DNA of 8,321 bases from Pseudomonadota bacterium (GTDB lineage Bacteria; Pseudomonadota; Alphaproteobacteria; Rhizobiales; Xanthobacteraceae), in the NCBI GenBank assembly GCA_023432845.1, contig JAEZEY010000175.1, positions 1 through 8,321 on the forward strand. Reading direction: 5' to 3'. Below, piece after piece: positions 1 through 6,289 of the stretch. Every line of letters begins with the position of its first letter. Position 1 is the first letter of the stretch. A model generated the notes under the pieces. The model saw only the letters and a list, made by a program, of their open reading frames with translations. It was not told where the DNA came from and ran no database searches. Position numbers and translations under genes: made by a program.

Positions 1-20
1 GTTCGAACCGGCAGCGTCAT
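1..20 (-). CDS. Possible start of the next gene in the AtuA operon (partial)
   Basis: On the minus strand, an ATG at 20-18 follows the stop codon of the AtuA-like small protein (24-22) after a single base. It opens a frame reading Met-Thr-Leu-Pro-Val-Arg before the window ends. The tight TAG-T-ATG spacing is typical of translationally coupled genes in an operon. There is no clear Shine-Dalgarno sequence just upstream, which would fit coupling rather than independent initiation. Only six codons are visible, so no function can be assigned. It could also be chance. Confidence 0.3.
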
Positions 21-21
21 A

Positions 22-411
22 CTATTCGCGCCCGGCGCTGTCCATGACGGCCGCGCCAGCGGACGCGGTGCCCTTGGCGTATTTCACAAGTTCCTCCGGC
101 ACCGGAATCCGCATTCCGAGCAGGTGGAAGCTCAGGGTTTTGCCGTGGGAATCGAGGTTGAGGGCCTGCGTCACGCCGCCGTCGAGCACGTCGTCGAGCA
201 CGAAATTGAGCGCGTGCATCTTCGGCAGTTCGTAGCGCTTCACCGATGACGGCTTGCGATGGATGAACCGCATGGCCACGGCGGCCTCGGTGACATGCCG
301 CACCAGCAGCGGATAGACTGCCGGCTCGTACGCAATCAGCGAGATGTTGAGCCGGTTGCCTTTGTCGCCGGTGCGTGCGTGCGCGAGCGCGTGAAGCTCC
401 AGCTTAACCAT
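22..411 (-). CDS. AtuA-like ferredoxin-fold domain protein (small AtuA partner)
   Basis: A 129-aa protein resembling the stand-alone C-terminal ferredoxin-fold domain found in AtuA-type proteins. Visible signatures are ARTGDKGN (residues 12-19) near the N-terminus and DSHGKTLS (87-94) near the C-terminus, both typical of this small family. The start at 411 is well supported. A GGAGG Shine-Dalgarno lies at 422-418, six bases upstream and inside the end of the atuA coding sequence, and the ATG overlaps the atuA stop by 8 nt (404-411). Family knowledge: in some AtuA proteins this domain is fused to the C-terminus of the DUF1446 domain; here it is a separate, translationally coupled gene. It probably acts in complex with the upstream protein. 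Biochemical function is not established, and any role in acyclic terpenoid or acyl-CoA breakdown is inferred from the partner. It is soluble, with no signal peptide or membrane segment. Confidence 0.8.
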   Translation of the reverse strand: MVKLELHALAHARTGDKGNRLNISLIAYEPAVYPLLVRHVTEAAVAMRFIHRKPSSVKRYELPKMHALNFVLDDVLDGGVTQALNLDSHGKTLSFHLLGMRIPVPEELVKYAKGTASAGAAVMDSAGRE

Positions 412-1762
412 TGCGGGCCTCCACGATCTCGACCTTCGGCCGCACCGCGTCGCGCGGAATGAAACAGGAGGTCGCGGCGATGCGCGGCCGCAGCGCCAGG
501 CGAATGCCGCCGCCGGCCGCGGGCCCGGCGCAGTAGAGCGCTTCAACTTCCTGCAGGCCGCGCTCGACCAGCGCCTTGTCGGTGCCGGCAAAGGCGACGC
601 GCAGGCGCACGTCGTGCGTCGGCTCACCGAATGAATCGAGATCGGCGAATGCTGTGCCGCCGTCGTCGCCGAGCACACTGAGCACGCCGATGATGTCGCA
701 GCGGACACGGATGTCCTTCGGACTGCGTTTCTTCACCACGTCGGCGGCGAGCCGCGCGCGGGCGAGCGCATTGGGGCCGTAATAGGAGATCTCGCCTTCG
801 GCCAGCCAGCCGCCGTCATAGCAGACCGTCACCTTCAGCGTGTCGGGTCGCTGGTGCCCGGTAATGCCATCGACGCGGACGCGGTCCTTGCCGACTTCGA
901 CGATCGCGGCGTTGCTGATGTCGGCGGTGACGTCGGGCGTCAGGTAAGCGGCCGGGTCATGCACCTCGTAGAGCAGTTGCTCGGCCACGGTGCGGCGGTC
1001 CACGAGGCCGCCGCCTTGCGCCTTGCCGATGACGAAGTCGCCGCTGCGTTCGATCGTGGCGATGGGAAAGCCGATATTCTCCGGCTCCGGCACGTCCTTG
1101 AAACCGGGATCGGCGAAATAGCCGCCGGTGACCTGCGCGCCGCATTCGAGCAGATGCCCGGCCATGGTGCCGATGCCGAGCCGGTGCCAGTCGTCATAGG
1201 CCCAGCCGAAGGCATGGATGAGTGGTCCGAGCGTCAGCGCGGGATCGGCGACGCGGCCGGTAACGACGACATCGGCGCCTTGTCCCAGCGCTTCGACGAT
1301 CGGCTGCGCGCCGAGATAGGCATTGGCGGAGACCAGTGCTTTGTCGTCCGGCAGATCGTTGCTTGCCGCGCGCAATGCCTCGATGCCTTCCGGACCGAGC
1401 AGGTCGTCGCCGGTGACGACGCCGATTTTCGCGCGCACCTTCTGATCGGCGGCGAGGTCGGCGATCACCTTCGCCGCGGCGGGCGGATTGGCGGCGCCGA
1501 AATTGCCGACGATGGCGATCTTGTTCTCGACGCAGTCCTTCAGCACCGGCGTCAGCAGCGGTTTCAGCTTCGGCTCATAACCGAAACCGGGGTTGTCGCG
1601 GCGTCGCAGTTGCGCGAGCGCCAGGGTCCGTTCGCCGAGCGTTTCGAAGATGATGGCGGCGCGTTCGCCCGACGCCTTGAGGTCGCGGACCACGGCGATG
1701 GGGGCATCGATGCGGTCGCCGGAATAACCGGCGCCGGCGCCAACCAGCAGTCGCTCCGCCAT
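404..1762 (-). CDS. AtuA family (DUF1446) acyclic terpene utilization-like protein
   Basis: A 452-aa cytoplasmic protein of the AtuA/DUF1446 family. Key segments are the N-terminal GAGAGYSGDRID (8-19), GNFGAANP (86-93), GQGADVVVTGRVADPA (160-175), GGYFADPG (213-220) and GDFVIGKAQGGG (241-252). Family knowledge: atuA belongs to the acyclic terpene (citronellol/geraniol) utilization cluster of Pseudomonas, but the precise reaction is unknown and many homologues outside Pseudomonas sit in other acyl-CoA catabolic clusters. The start at 1762 gives the conserved glycine-rich N-terminus and has a purine-rich gaggaa site about 6 nt upstream. The open frame continues upstream to 2884, but that part is antisense to the LysR gene and is not coding. 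The C-terminal ferredoxin-fold domain is supplied by the downstream overlapping gene. A divergent LysR-type regulator suggests substrate-responsive control. The family call is confident; the substrate is unknown. Confidence 0.88.
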   Translation of the reverse strand: MAERLLVGAGAGYSGDRIDAPIAVVRDLKASGERAAIIFETLGERTLALAQLRRRDNPGFGYEPKLKPLLTPVLKDCVENKIAIVGNFGAANPPAAAKVIADLAADQKVRAKIGVVTGDDLLGPEGIEALRAASNDLPDDKALVSANAYLGAQPIVEALGQGADVVVTGRVADPALTLGPLIHAFGWAYDDWHRLGIGTMAGHLLECGAQVTGGYFADPGFKDVPEPENIGFPIATIERSGDFVIGKAQGGGLVDRRTVAEQLLYEVHDPAAYLTPDVTADISNAAIVEVGKDRVRVDGITGHQRPDTLKVTVCYDGGWLAEGEISYYGPNALARARLAADVVKKRSPKDIRVRCDIIGVLSVLGDDGGTAFADLDSFGEPTHDVRLRVAFAGTDKALVERGLQEVEALYCAGPAAGGGIRLALRPRIAATSCFIPRDAVRPKVEIVEARNG

Positions 1763-1790
1763 TCGTTTCCTCGCCGTTTTTCTGGCCGGC

Positions 1791-1819
1791 ATCCAAGGAG
1801 GAAAACAAATAGGTGTCAA
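1791..1819 (-). promoter_or_regulatory. Candidate sigma70 promoter of the atuA operon
   Basis: On the minus strand a perfect TTGACA (1819-1814) is followed after 17 nt by TTGGAT (1796-1791), a poor -10 match (3 of 6). A start near 1784 would leave a leader of about 22 nt containing the gaggaa ribosome site before the ATG at 1762. The -35 is strong and the -10 weak. That fits an activator-dependent promoter, as expected for an operon divergent from a LysR-type gene, but this is inference. Confidence 0.4.
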
Positions 1820-1838
1820 GGAAGGATTAGGTCTGATA

Positions 1839-1844
1839 TATAAT
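1839..1844 (+). promoter_or_regulatory. Consensus -10 (TATAAT) for the LysR-type gene
   Basis: A perfect TATAAT on the plus strand ends only 8 nt before the ATG at 1853. With usual -10 to start-site spacing, transcription would begin at about 1850-1852, giving an almost or completely leaderless mRNA. No good -35 is present at 16-18 nt (nearest hexamers CAAGGA, TCAAGG and GTCAAG). The region is unusually AT-rich for this window. Confidence 0.45.
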
Positions 1845-1854
1845 TGAAGCTTAT
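1840..1854. promoter_or_regulatory. Candidate LysR-type operator (T-N11-A box)
   Basis: The interrupted palindrome ATAA-N7-TTAT contains T1841 and A1853 separated by 11 bases, the general LTTR recognition pattern. It overlaps the -10 element and the start codon of the LysR-type gene, which would suit negative autoregulation. Only four bases per arm match, so the call is tentative. Confidence 0.35.
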
Positions 1855-2767
1855 GAATATAACTTTGAGACAGCTTCAGGTTTTTGCCGCCGCGAGCCGT
1901 GCCCGCTCCTTCAGCGAGGCGGCCGACAAGCTCGGCATTTCGCAGCCGAGCCTGTCCGGCACGATCTCGAAAATCGAAACGCAGCTTGGCCTGCGGCTGT
2001 TCGACCGCACGACGCGCTCGCTCATCCTCACCGCGGACGGCCGCGAACTCGCCGCCACCGCCGATGATCTGGTGCGCGATTTCGAAACGGCGCTGAGCGG
2101 CATTGCCGCGCGCTCGGCCGGCAAGCGCGGCCGGGTTTCGATCGCGGTGCTGCCATCGGTCGCGGCCACCGTGCTGCCGGACGTGCTCGGCGCCTTCGTC
2201 AAGGAGTATCCGGGGATCGATGTCAGCGTGCACGACCTGCTGCAGGACCGTGCCGTCGCCATGATGCGCAACGGTGTCGTCGATTTCGCCGTGACGACGC
2301 AAGCCGCCGACTATCCCGAACTGCAGTTCGAGGAATTCGGCGCCGATCCATTTTATCTGGTGTGCAAGCGCAATCATCCGCTGGCGCGGCAGAAGTCGGT
2401 GACATGGCGCGAGACCGTCGATTATCCGTTCATCGCCCTGTCGGCGACGACGTCGGTGCGCCGCTTCGCCGATATCGCGATGGGCCAGTCCGAGTTGCTC
2501 ATCCGCCCGCGCTACGAAGTCGAGCAGATCCCGTCTGCCGTGGCGCTGGTCGCGGCCGGCCTCGGCATCACGGCGCTGCCGTCGCTCACGCTGGCGATGT
2601 TCAGCCATCGCGCGCTGGTGATGCGGCCGCTGGTCGAGCCGGTCGTGCAACGCCGTCTCGGCGTGCTCACCTTGAAGGAGCGGACGCCGTCGGCGCCGGC
2701 GCGCTTCCTGCTCGAACGCGTGTCGAAGACACTTGCCGCCGCGGCAAAGAAGATGCCGGCGGCTTAA
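1853..2767 (+). CDS. LysR family transcriptional regulator
   Basis: A 304-aa LysR-type regulator. The N-terminal winged helix-turn-helix covers residues 3-62, with the typical pattern LRQLQVFAAA, SFSEAADKLGISQPSLS (19-35) and LGLRLFDRTTRS (46-56). The C-terminal effector-binding (periplasmic-binding-like) region runs from about 93 to the end, including RVSIAVLPSVAATVLP and the late LVAAGLGITALP segment (232-243). The ATG at 1853 is chosen because MNITLRQLQVF aligns with the family start. An in-frame TTG at 1844 would add three residues. There is no clear Shine-Dalgarno, and a consensus -10 ends 8 nt upstream, so the mRNA may be leaderless. It is divergent from the atuA operon, which it most likely controls in response to an unknown substrate or acyl-CoA. 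It ends 11 bases before the CCA end of the convergent tRNA-like gene. Confidence 0.93.
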   Translation: MNITLRQLQVFAAASRARSFSEAADKLGISQPSLSGTISKIETQLGLRLFDRTTRSLILTADGRELAATADDLVRDFETALSGIAARSAGKRGRVSIAVLPSVAATVLPDVLGAFVKEYPGIDVSVHDLLQDRAVAMMRNGVVDFAVTTQAADYPELQFEEFGADPFYLVCKRNHPLARQKSVTWRETVDYPFIALSATTSVRRFADIAMGQSELLIRPRYEVEQIPSAVALVAAGLGITALPSLTLAMFSHRALVMRPLVEPVVQRRLGVLTLKERTPSAPARFLLERVSKTLAAAAKKMPAA

Positions 2768-2778
2768 GACGAAAAGAG

Positions 2779-2855
2779 TGGAGGCCCAGCCTGGATTCGA
2801 ACCAGGGTGAAGAACCTTGCGGGGTCCTTTGCGTATGCCGCTCCGCCACCGGGCC
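2779..2855 (-). tRNA. tRNA-Cys-like gene with abnormal anticodon arm (possible pseudo-tRNA)
   Basis: On the minus strand, 74 nt plus encoded CCA (2781-2779). The acceptor stem GGCCCGG/CTGGGCC pairs over 7 bp with one G-U. The D arm has GCG/CGC, and the T arm CCTGG-TTCGAAT-CCAGG is perfect. The T-loop region (2803-2793) matches the consensus B box. The discriminator is U (2782), characteristic of tRNA-Cys, and the loop contains GCA (2820-2818), the Cys anticodon. The anticodon arm is abnormal: AAGGACC (2829-2823) pairs with GGTTCTT (2816-2810) over 7 bp around a 6-nt loop CCGCAA. A canonical arm has 5 bp and a 7-nt loop, and the base before the anticodon is C, not the near-universal U33. It may be a decayed or divergent tRNA-Cys copy, a tRNA-like RNA, or an unusual functional tRNA. 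A T-rich stretch (TCTTTT) follows the 3' end at 2777-2772. The tRNA fold is clear; function is uncertain. Confidence 0.65.
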
Positions 2856-2920
2856 GTGGTGTCAGAGTAGCGTAGCGCGCTCACAATGGCGTTACGCGGG
2901 TGCGACAGATTGAATCGTGG

Positions 2921-2936
2921 TTAAAGGGAGGTTAAC
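2921..2936 (+). promoter_or_regulatory. CtrA-like binding site TTAA-N7-TTAAC
   Basis: TTAA (2921-2924) and TTAAC (2932-2936) are separated by exactly seven bases, matching the full CtrA consensus of alphaproteobacteria. The site lies between the methyltransferase stop and the tRNA-like gene, 66 bp upstream of the latter's 5' end. A GANTC (GAATC, 2912-2916), the CcrM methylation motif, is adjacent. No protein gene is obviously placed to be controlled by it; the tRNA-like gene is the only one downstream on the minus strand. Confidence 0.4.
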
Positions 2937-2948
2937 GACAAACCGCAG

Positions 2949-3641
2949 TTACGCCGGCCGCGACAGAAACGTCATGCGGCGCCGGTTGTGGCCAATATTG
3001 CGCGCGGCGCGCCGGGGCGCAAAGCCCGCAGTCTTCAGCCGCGCGAGCATCTCGGTCTCGGTGTAGTGCGACAGCCCGTGCGTTTTCTTCAGCGTGAAAT
3101 AGTCCGACAGCAGAATGCGGATCAGGCCGCCGACCGCGGCCCAGAAGAAGCCGTTAGCCGCCCCGAATTTCAGGAGCGACAGCGCGGCCCACGCCGAAGC
3201 CATCTGCGGCGGCACGATATCGCCGAGCACGAAGGTGCCGGTAGGTTTCAGGAGACGGCGGAACGTCGCCATCATGGCGCTCAGTTCCTCGGCGGTGAGA
3301 TACTGCGCCACCGAGTGCAGCACGATCATGTCCACGGAGTGATCCGGGGTCGCCGCGGCTTCGTCCGGGCTCATCACCGACATCTTCGGGTTGGATGCAT
3401 AGCGCTCGCGCAAAGCCGCGCGCACGTTTGGCGCCGCCTCGACCAAGGTGAGATGTTGGCAGACTTCCGCCACCAGTGCCGCGCTCGTCGCTTCGCCGCA
3501 GCCGTAATCCATGACGATGGCGCCGGGAGAGGGCACCAGCGCGCGAATGTCCTTGGCGATGGTCTCGTAATGCACATCGCGATGGCGCGCATTCACATAG
3601 ATTACCGAGTGCTTGAAGTCGTAGAAGCTGATCCAGTCCAT
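2949..3641 (-). CDS. Class I SAM-dependent methyltransferase
   Basis: A 230-aa protein with a Rossmann-type methyltransferase core. Motif I is DYGCGEA (45-51), followed by the strand-ending acidic residue in LTLVEAAP (E68). A motif IV-like DMIVLHSVAQYL spans 104-115, and LLKPTGTFVLGDIVPP spans 130-145. The substrate is not predictable from sequence. The N-terminus HSVIYVNARHRDVHY (11-25) and the ATG at 3641 agree with the usual start of this alphaproteobacterial subgroup. The ribosome site is weak (TGAG about 9 nt upstream). An in-frame ATG at 3701 would add 20 residues, and the frame stays open much further upstream only because it is antisense to the oxidoreductase. Residues 149-183 are strongly hydrophobic with two short stretches, which suggests membrane contact or a lipophilic substrate. 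It is divergent from the DadA-like gene, 234 bp away. Confidence 0.85.
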   Translation of the reverse strand: MDWISFYDFKHSVIYVNARHRDVHYETIAKDIRALVPSPGAIVMDYGCGEATSAALVAEVCQHLTLVEAAPNVRAALRERYASNPKMSVMSPDEAAATPDHSVDMIVLHSVAQYLTAEELSAMMATFRRLLKPTGTFVLGDIVPPQMASAWAALSLLKFGAANGFFWAAVGGLIRILLSDYFTLKKTHGLSHYTETEMLARLKTAGFAPRRAARNIGHNRRRMTFLSRPA

Positions 3642-3875
3642 GGGATGGCGCTCAATGGGCTCCGGCGCCGGGCTCGGGCGGGGCGCGACGACATGACACA
3701 TTCGCCGTGGCGCGACAACGCCAGTGCTGGCCATGACGCCGGAAGCTGGCGTATTCGTGGTGCCGCCCCCGGGGGTAATCTGCGGCTTGGGCGCTCCTGC
3801 CCATAGCCGCCGGGAGCCCGATGACCGCGCCCGGTAAGCGCTGCGGTATCGGCGGAGGACGGAAGGCAGGATTCG
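3642..3875. other. Intergenic region between divergent methyltransferase and oxidoreductase genes
   Basis: A GC-rich 234-bp stretch. It contains the palindrome CCCCCGGGGG near 3768-3777 and several short imperfect inverted repeats, for example GGGC/GCCC flanking 3787-3820. I see no consensus promoter, riboswitch core or small gene with a convincing start. A purine-rich ribosome site (GGAAGGCAGG, 3861-3870) for the oxidoreductase sits at its right end. Promoters for both divergent genes presumably lie here. Confidence 0.5.
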
Positions 3876-5108
3876 ATGCGTTCGGCGATAGTGCTTGGTG
3901 CCGGGATGATCGGCGTTTCGACGGCCCTGCATTTGCAGAAGCGCGGCTGGCAGGTGGTCATCGTCGACCGCCGCGGCCCCGGCGAAGAGACCAGCCACGG
4001 CAATGCCGGCATCATTCAAAGCGAGGCGGTGCAGCCTTACGCCATGCCGCGCGATGTCATCAGCCTGGCGCGCATCGGGTTCGGCCTCGCCAATGACGTC
4101 CGCTATCGCCTGGCCGCGCTGCCGCGGCAGGCCGGGCCGCTCCTGCGTTACTGGTGGAATTCCGAGCCGCATCGGCACGAGCGGATTTCGATGGCCTATG
4201 CCACGCTGGCCGCGCAATCCGTTGCCGAACACGGCGTGCTCATCGACCAATCCGGCAGCGACAACTTGATCCAGCGCGACGGCTACCTGCATGTGTTTCG
4301 CGACCAGGCCGGCTTCGATGCGGCGATCGCCAAGGTCGAGCATGTCGGCGCGGTGTGGGACGTGCCTTATCGGCTGCTCGATGGCGCCGCCCTGCGCGCG
4401 CTCGAACCATCGGTAGGGGAGCGCATCATCGGCGCCATTCATTGGACCGCGCCCTGGGCGGTTCGCGATCCCGGCCGTCTGGTGAAGAACTACGCCGAAC
4501 TCTTCGTTCGCCCGGGCGGCACCATCGCGATTGGTGACGCCGCCTCCTTGCTGCAGACGGCGCAGGGCTGGTCGGTTGCCATCGCCGGCGGGGCCGTCGA
4601 AGCCCCGGATGTCGTGGTGGCGCTGGGGCCGTGGTCGCCGTCTTTCCTGCGCCCCTATGGCTATCGCTTTCCGATGGTGATGAAGCGCGGTTATCACCGC
4701 CACTTCGCCGGCGGCGCGCCGCTGACCAGGCCGCTGTTCGATGTCGACCGCGGCTATGTGGTCGCACCGATGGCGCGCGGCCTGCGCATCACCACCGGCG
4801 CCGACCTTGCCGATTTCGACATGCCGGCGAATGAAACGCAGCTCAAGCGCTGCGAACGATATGCGCGCGAGTTCATCGACCTCGGCACGTCGGTCGATGC
4901 CGAGCCGTGGTTCGGCACGCGGCCATTTTTGGCGAGCATGTTGCCGGTGATCGGTGAAGCGCCGCGCCATCGCGGCCTGTGGCTGCACTTCGGCCACGGC
5001 CACCAGGGCTTCACCATGGGCGCGGCGTCCGGACGGCTGATCGCGGAGATGATGACGGGCGAAGCGCCTTACATCGATCCGGCGCCCTTCATGCCGCGCG
5101 GACTATGA
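3876..5108 (+). CDS. FAD-dependent oxidoreductase, D-amino acid dehydrogenase (DadA)-like
   Basis: A 410-aa protein of the DAO family of flavoproteins. The N-terminal dinucleotide-binding motif VLGAGMIG (6-13) is followed by the strand-ending acidic D31, which contacts the FAD ribose. Next comes SHGNAGIIQ (40-48), typical of DadA-type enzymes, and a C-terminal FAD-contacting GHGHQGFTMGAASG (373-386). Family knowledge: these enzymes oxidise D-amino acids or related secondary amines to imino acids, passing electrons to quinone or oxygen. E. coli DadA is 432 aa, so this length is normal. The start has a good Shine-Dalgarno (GGAAGGCAGG) five bases upstream. No alanine racemase gene is adjacent, so substrate and quinone coupling are uncertain. 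Its stop (5106-5108) directly abuts the terminal stop of the broken convergent cupin gene. Confidence 0.88.
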   Translation: MRSAIVLGAGMIGVSTALHLQKRGWQVVIVDRRGPGEETSHGNAGIIQSEAVQPYAMPRDVISLARIGFGLANDVRYRLAALPRQAGPLLRYWWNSEPHRHERISMAYATLAAQSVAEHGVLIDQSGSDNLIQRDGYLHVFRDQAGFDAAIAKVEHVGAVWDVPYRLLDGAALRALEPSVGERIIGAIHWTAPWAVRDPGRLVKNYAELFVRPGGTIAIGDAASLLQTAQGWSVAIAGGAVEAPDVVVALGPWSPSFLRPYGYRFPMVMKRGYHRHFAGGAPLTRPLFDVDRGYVVAPMARGLRITTGADLADFDMPANETQLKRCERYAREFIDLGTSVDAEPWFGTRPFLASMLPVIGEAPRHRGLWLHFGHGHQGFTMGAASGRLIAEMMTGEAPYIDPAPFMPRGL

Positions 5109-5626
5109 TCGCTGGGCGTTACGCCACAGCTTCACCAAGGGTCCATCCTTGCCGCCGACCGGATCGGTCTCTGGCACCGGCACCTTGGGGATCGTCTTGA
5201 CCGCGCGGTCCCGGTCGGACGGCCGGTCGCCGCGGCACAGGTCGTAGGTGCCGGTGGGCGGATAGCCGCCAATGACCACCAGATCCGGTGACGCCGATAG
5301 CCGCTGGTGCCGGCCGGCAGCACGGCGATGTCGCCGGGTTCGAGGTCGAGCACTTCGCCCTTGTCGCCGCCGAAGCGCACCTTGGCGGTGCCGCGGGCGA
5401 TGCCCAGCACCTCGTGGATCATCGAGTGATAGTGCGCATAGGCGAAGATGCCGTTGCGCCAGCGGCCGTTACCCCAGTCGTGGGCGTCGAACAGCTTTTC
5501 GATCGCTGTTTCCGGGTCGCGCGCGCCGGAAAGATCGAGCGCGGCCTTGTAGACCAGCATCGGCAGCGCCGGATTGTTCGGCACCGCGCCGTCGTCCGCG
5601 AAGAAATAAGTGATCGGTGTCTGCAT
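5103..5626 (-). pseudogene. YjlB-like cupin protein, frameshifted
   Basis: From the ATG at 5626 (GAGG ribosome site 5 nt upstream) the protein reads as a YjlB-like single-domain cupin for 107 residues. Cupin motif 1 is complete: G59, H65, H67, E72, G79. Motif 2 starts normally (G98, P104, G106) but then the frame turns into arginine-rich nonsense ending at 5132. Starting at 5309 in another frame, the expected continuation appears: HQRLSASPDLVVIGGYPP, then a natural C-terminus of 68 codons ending in RNAQRS and a TAG at 5105-5103. Joining the frames needs 7 extra nt. An intact ancestor would be 176 aa with the usual P-A-G-T-G-H motif. The motif-2 metal-ligand His is therefore lost. A deletion between short CACC repeats is a likely cause; a sequencing error cannot be excluded. 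The gene lies 6 nt downstream of the HAD gene, so it was the last gene of that operon. Confidence 0.85.
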
Positions 5627-5632
5627 GGCACC

Positions 5633-6271
5633 TCAACGCACCGGGGCAACGATCGTTTCCACCATCTCGTCGAACGTGTCGAAGGCAAAGTCGGGCCGCG
5701 CCGCCTTCAGCGCCGCGCCATGCGTATAGCCCCAGGTCACGGCGCCGAAGGCGATGCCGGCTTCGCGCGCCGCATCGATGTCGCGCAATTCGTCGCCGAT
5801 CGTGATGGCCTCATGCGTGGCGATGCCGCTTTTGCGCAGCGCCATCCGGAAGCGTTTGGCCTTGCCGTGCATCGACGCCCCGCATTCGTAATGCGCGATC
5901 AGCGCCGCGATCTCGGGCCCGAACATCTTGCGGATATTGGCTTCCGAATTGGAGCTGACCATGGCCAGTCGCACGCCGGCCTCGCTCAGGCGGCGCAGCG
6001 CCGCCGGCGCCTCGGCGAACAGCGGAATGCGGTGAAGGTCCTGCGCCTTGCGCTTGCGGATATAGCGGGCGATGAACGGCAGCTTCCACGCCGACACGCC
6101 CAATATCTGCATCATCTCGCGCGATGACTTGCCACGCAGGCCGTCGATCTCATGCGGCGCGACGCGGCGGAAGCGGAATCTATCAGCGGTGTCGTTGAGG
6201 ACGGTCGTGAACCACGGAAACGAATCCGCCAGCGTGCCGTCGAAATCGAAGATGGCGAGTTTGTAGGGCAT
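5633..6271 (-). CDS. HAD superfamily hydrolase, phosphoglycolate phosphatase-like
   Basis: A 212-aa cytoplasmic haloacid dehalogenase-fold phosphatase. Motif I is DFDGTLADS (nucleophile D9, acid/base D11). Motif II is MVSSNS (104-109), motif III is probably K137 in HGKAKRF, and motif IV is IGDELRDID (158-166) with D160 and D164 as Mg ligands. A helical cap of about 20-90 fits the Gph/PGP-like subgroup. It hydrolyses a small phosphorylated metabolite, but the substrate cannot be read from sequence. The ATG at 6271 is chosen because motif I then sits at the usual distance from the start. An in-frame TTG at 6277 would add two residues, and neither has a strong ribosome site. It lies 18 nt downstream of carA and 6 nt upstream of the broken cupin gene, so it is probably co-transcribed with both. 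Confidence 0.88.
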   Translation of the reverse strand: MPYKLAIFDFDGTLADSFPWFTTVLNDTADRFRFRRVAPHEIDGLRGKSSREMMQILGVSAWKLPFIARYIRKRKAQDLHRIPLFAEAPAALRRLSEAGVRLAMVSSNSEANIRKMFGPEIAALIAHYECGASMHGKAKRFRMALRKSGIATHEAITIGDELRDIDAAREAGIAFGAVTWGYTHGAALKAARPDFAFDTFDEMVETIVAPVR

Positions 6272-6289
6272 GAACAAAGGCGAGCGGCG

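Noticed and set aside
854..1843. A 329-codon plus-strand frame opposite atuA.
   Set aside because: It mirrors the atuA coding strand, has low-complexity Asp/Ala/Arg composition, and atuA itself matches a known family along its whole length.
1763..2884. Minus-strand open frame extending AtuA far upstream to a total of 826 codons.
   Set aside because: The extension is antisense to the well-supported LysR gene and the tRNA-like gene, is arginine/alanine-rich with no family features, and AtuA has a good start with ribosome site at 1762.
3768..3820. Riboswitch or attenuator in the methyltransferase/oxidoreductase intergenic region.
   Set aside because: Several short inverted repeats exist, but none match a riboswitch core I know and none is followed by a T-run.
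3642..5003. Minus-strand open frame extending the methyltransferase to 684 codons.
   Set aside because: It is antisense to the DadA-like gene, and the methyltransferase family start is at 3641. High GC makes long spurious frames common.
5300..5315. Programmed ribosomal frameshifting in the cupin gene.
   Set aside because: There is no slippery heptamer or homopolymer run at the junction. A simple -1 shift would give P-A-G-H, two residues short of the cupin spacing, so a deletion fits better.
5288..6127. A 279-codon plus-strand frame opposite the cupin and HAD genes.
   Set aside because: Both genes on the other strand have clear motifs; this frame has none and is a codon-bias shadow.
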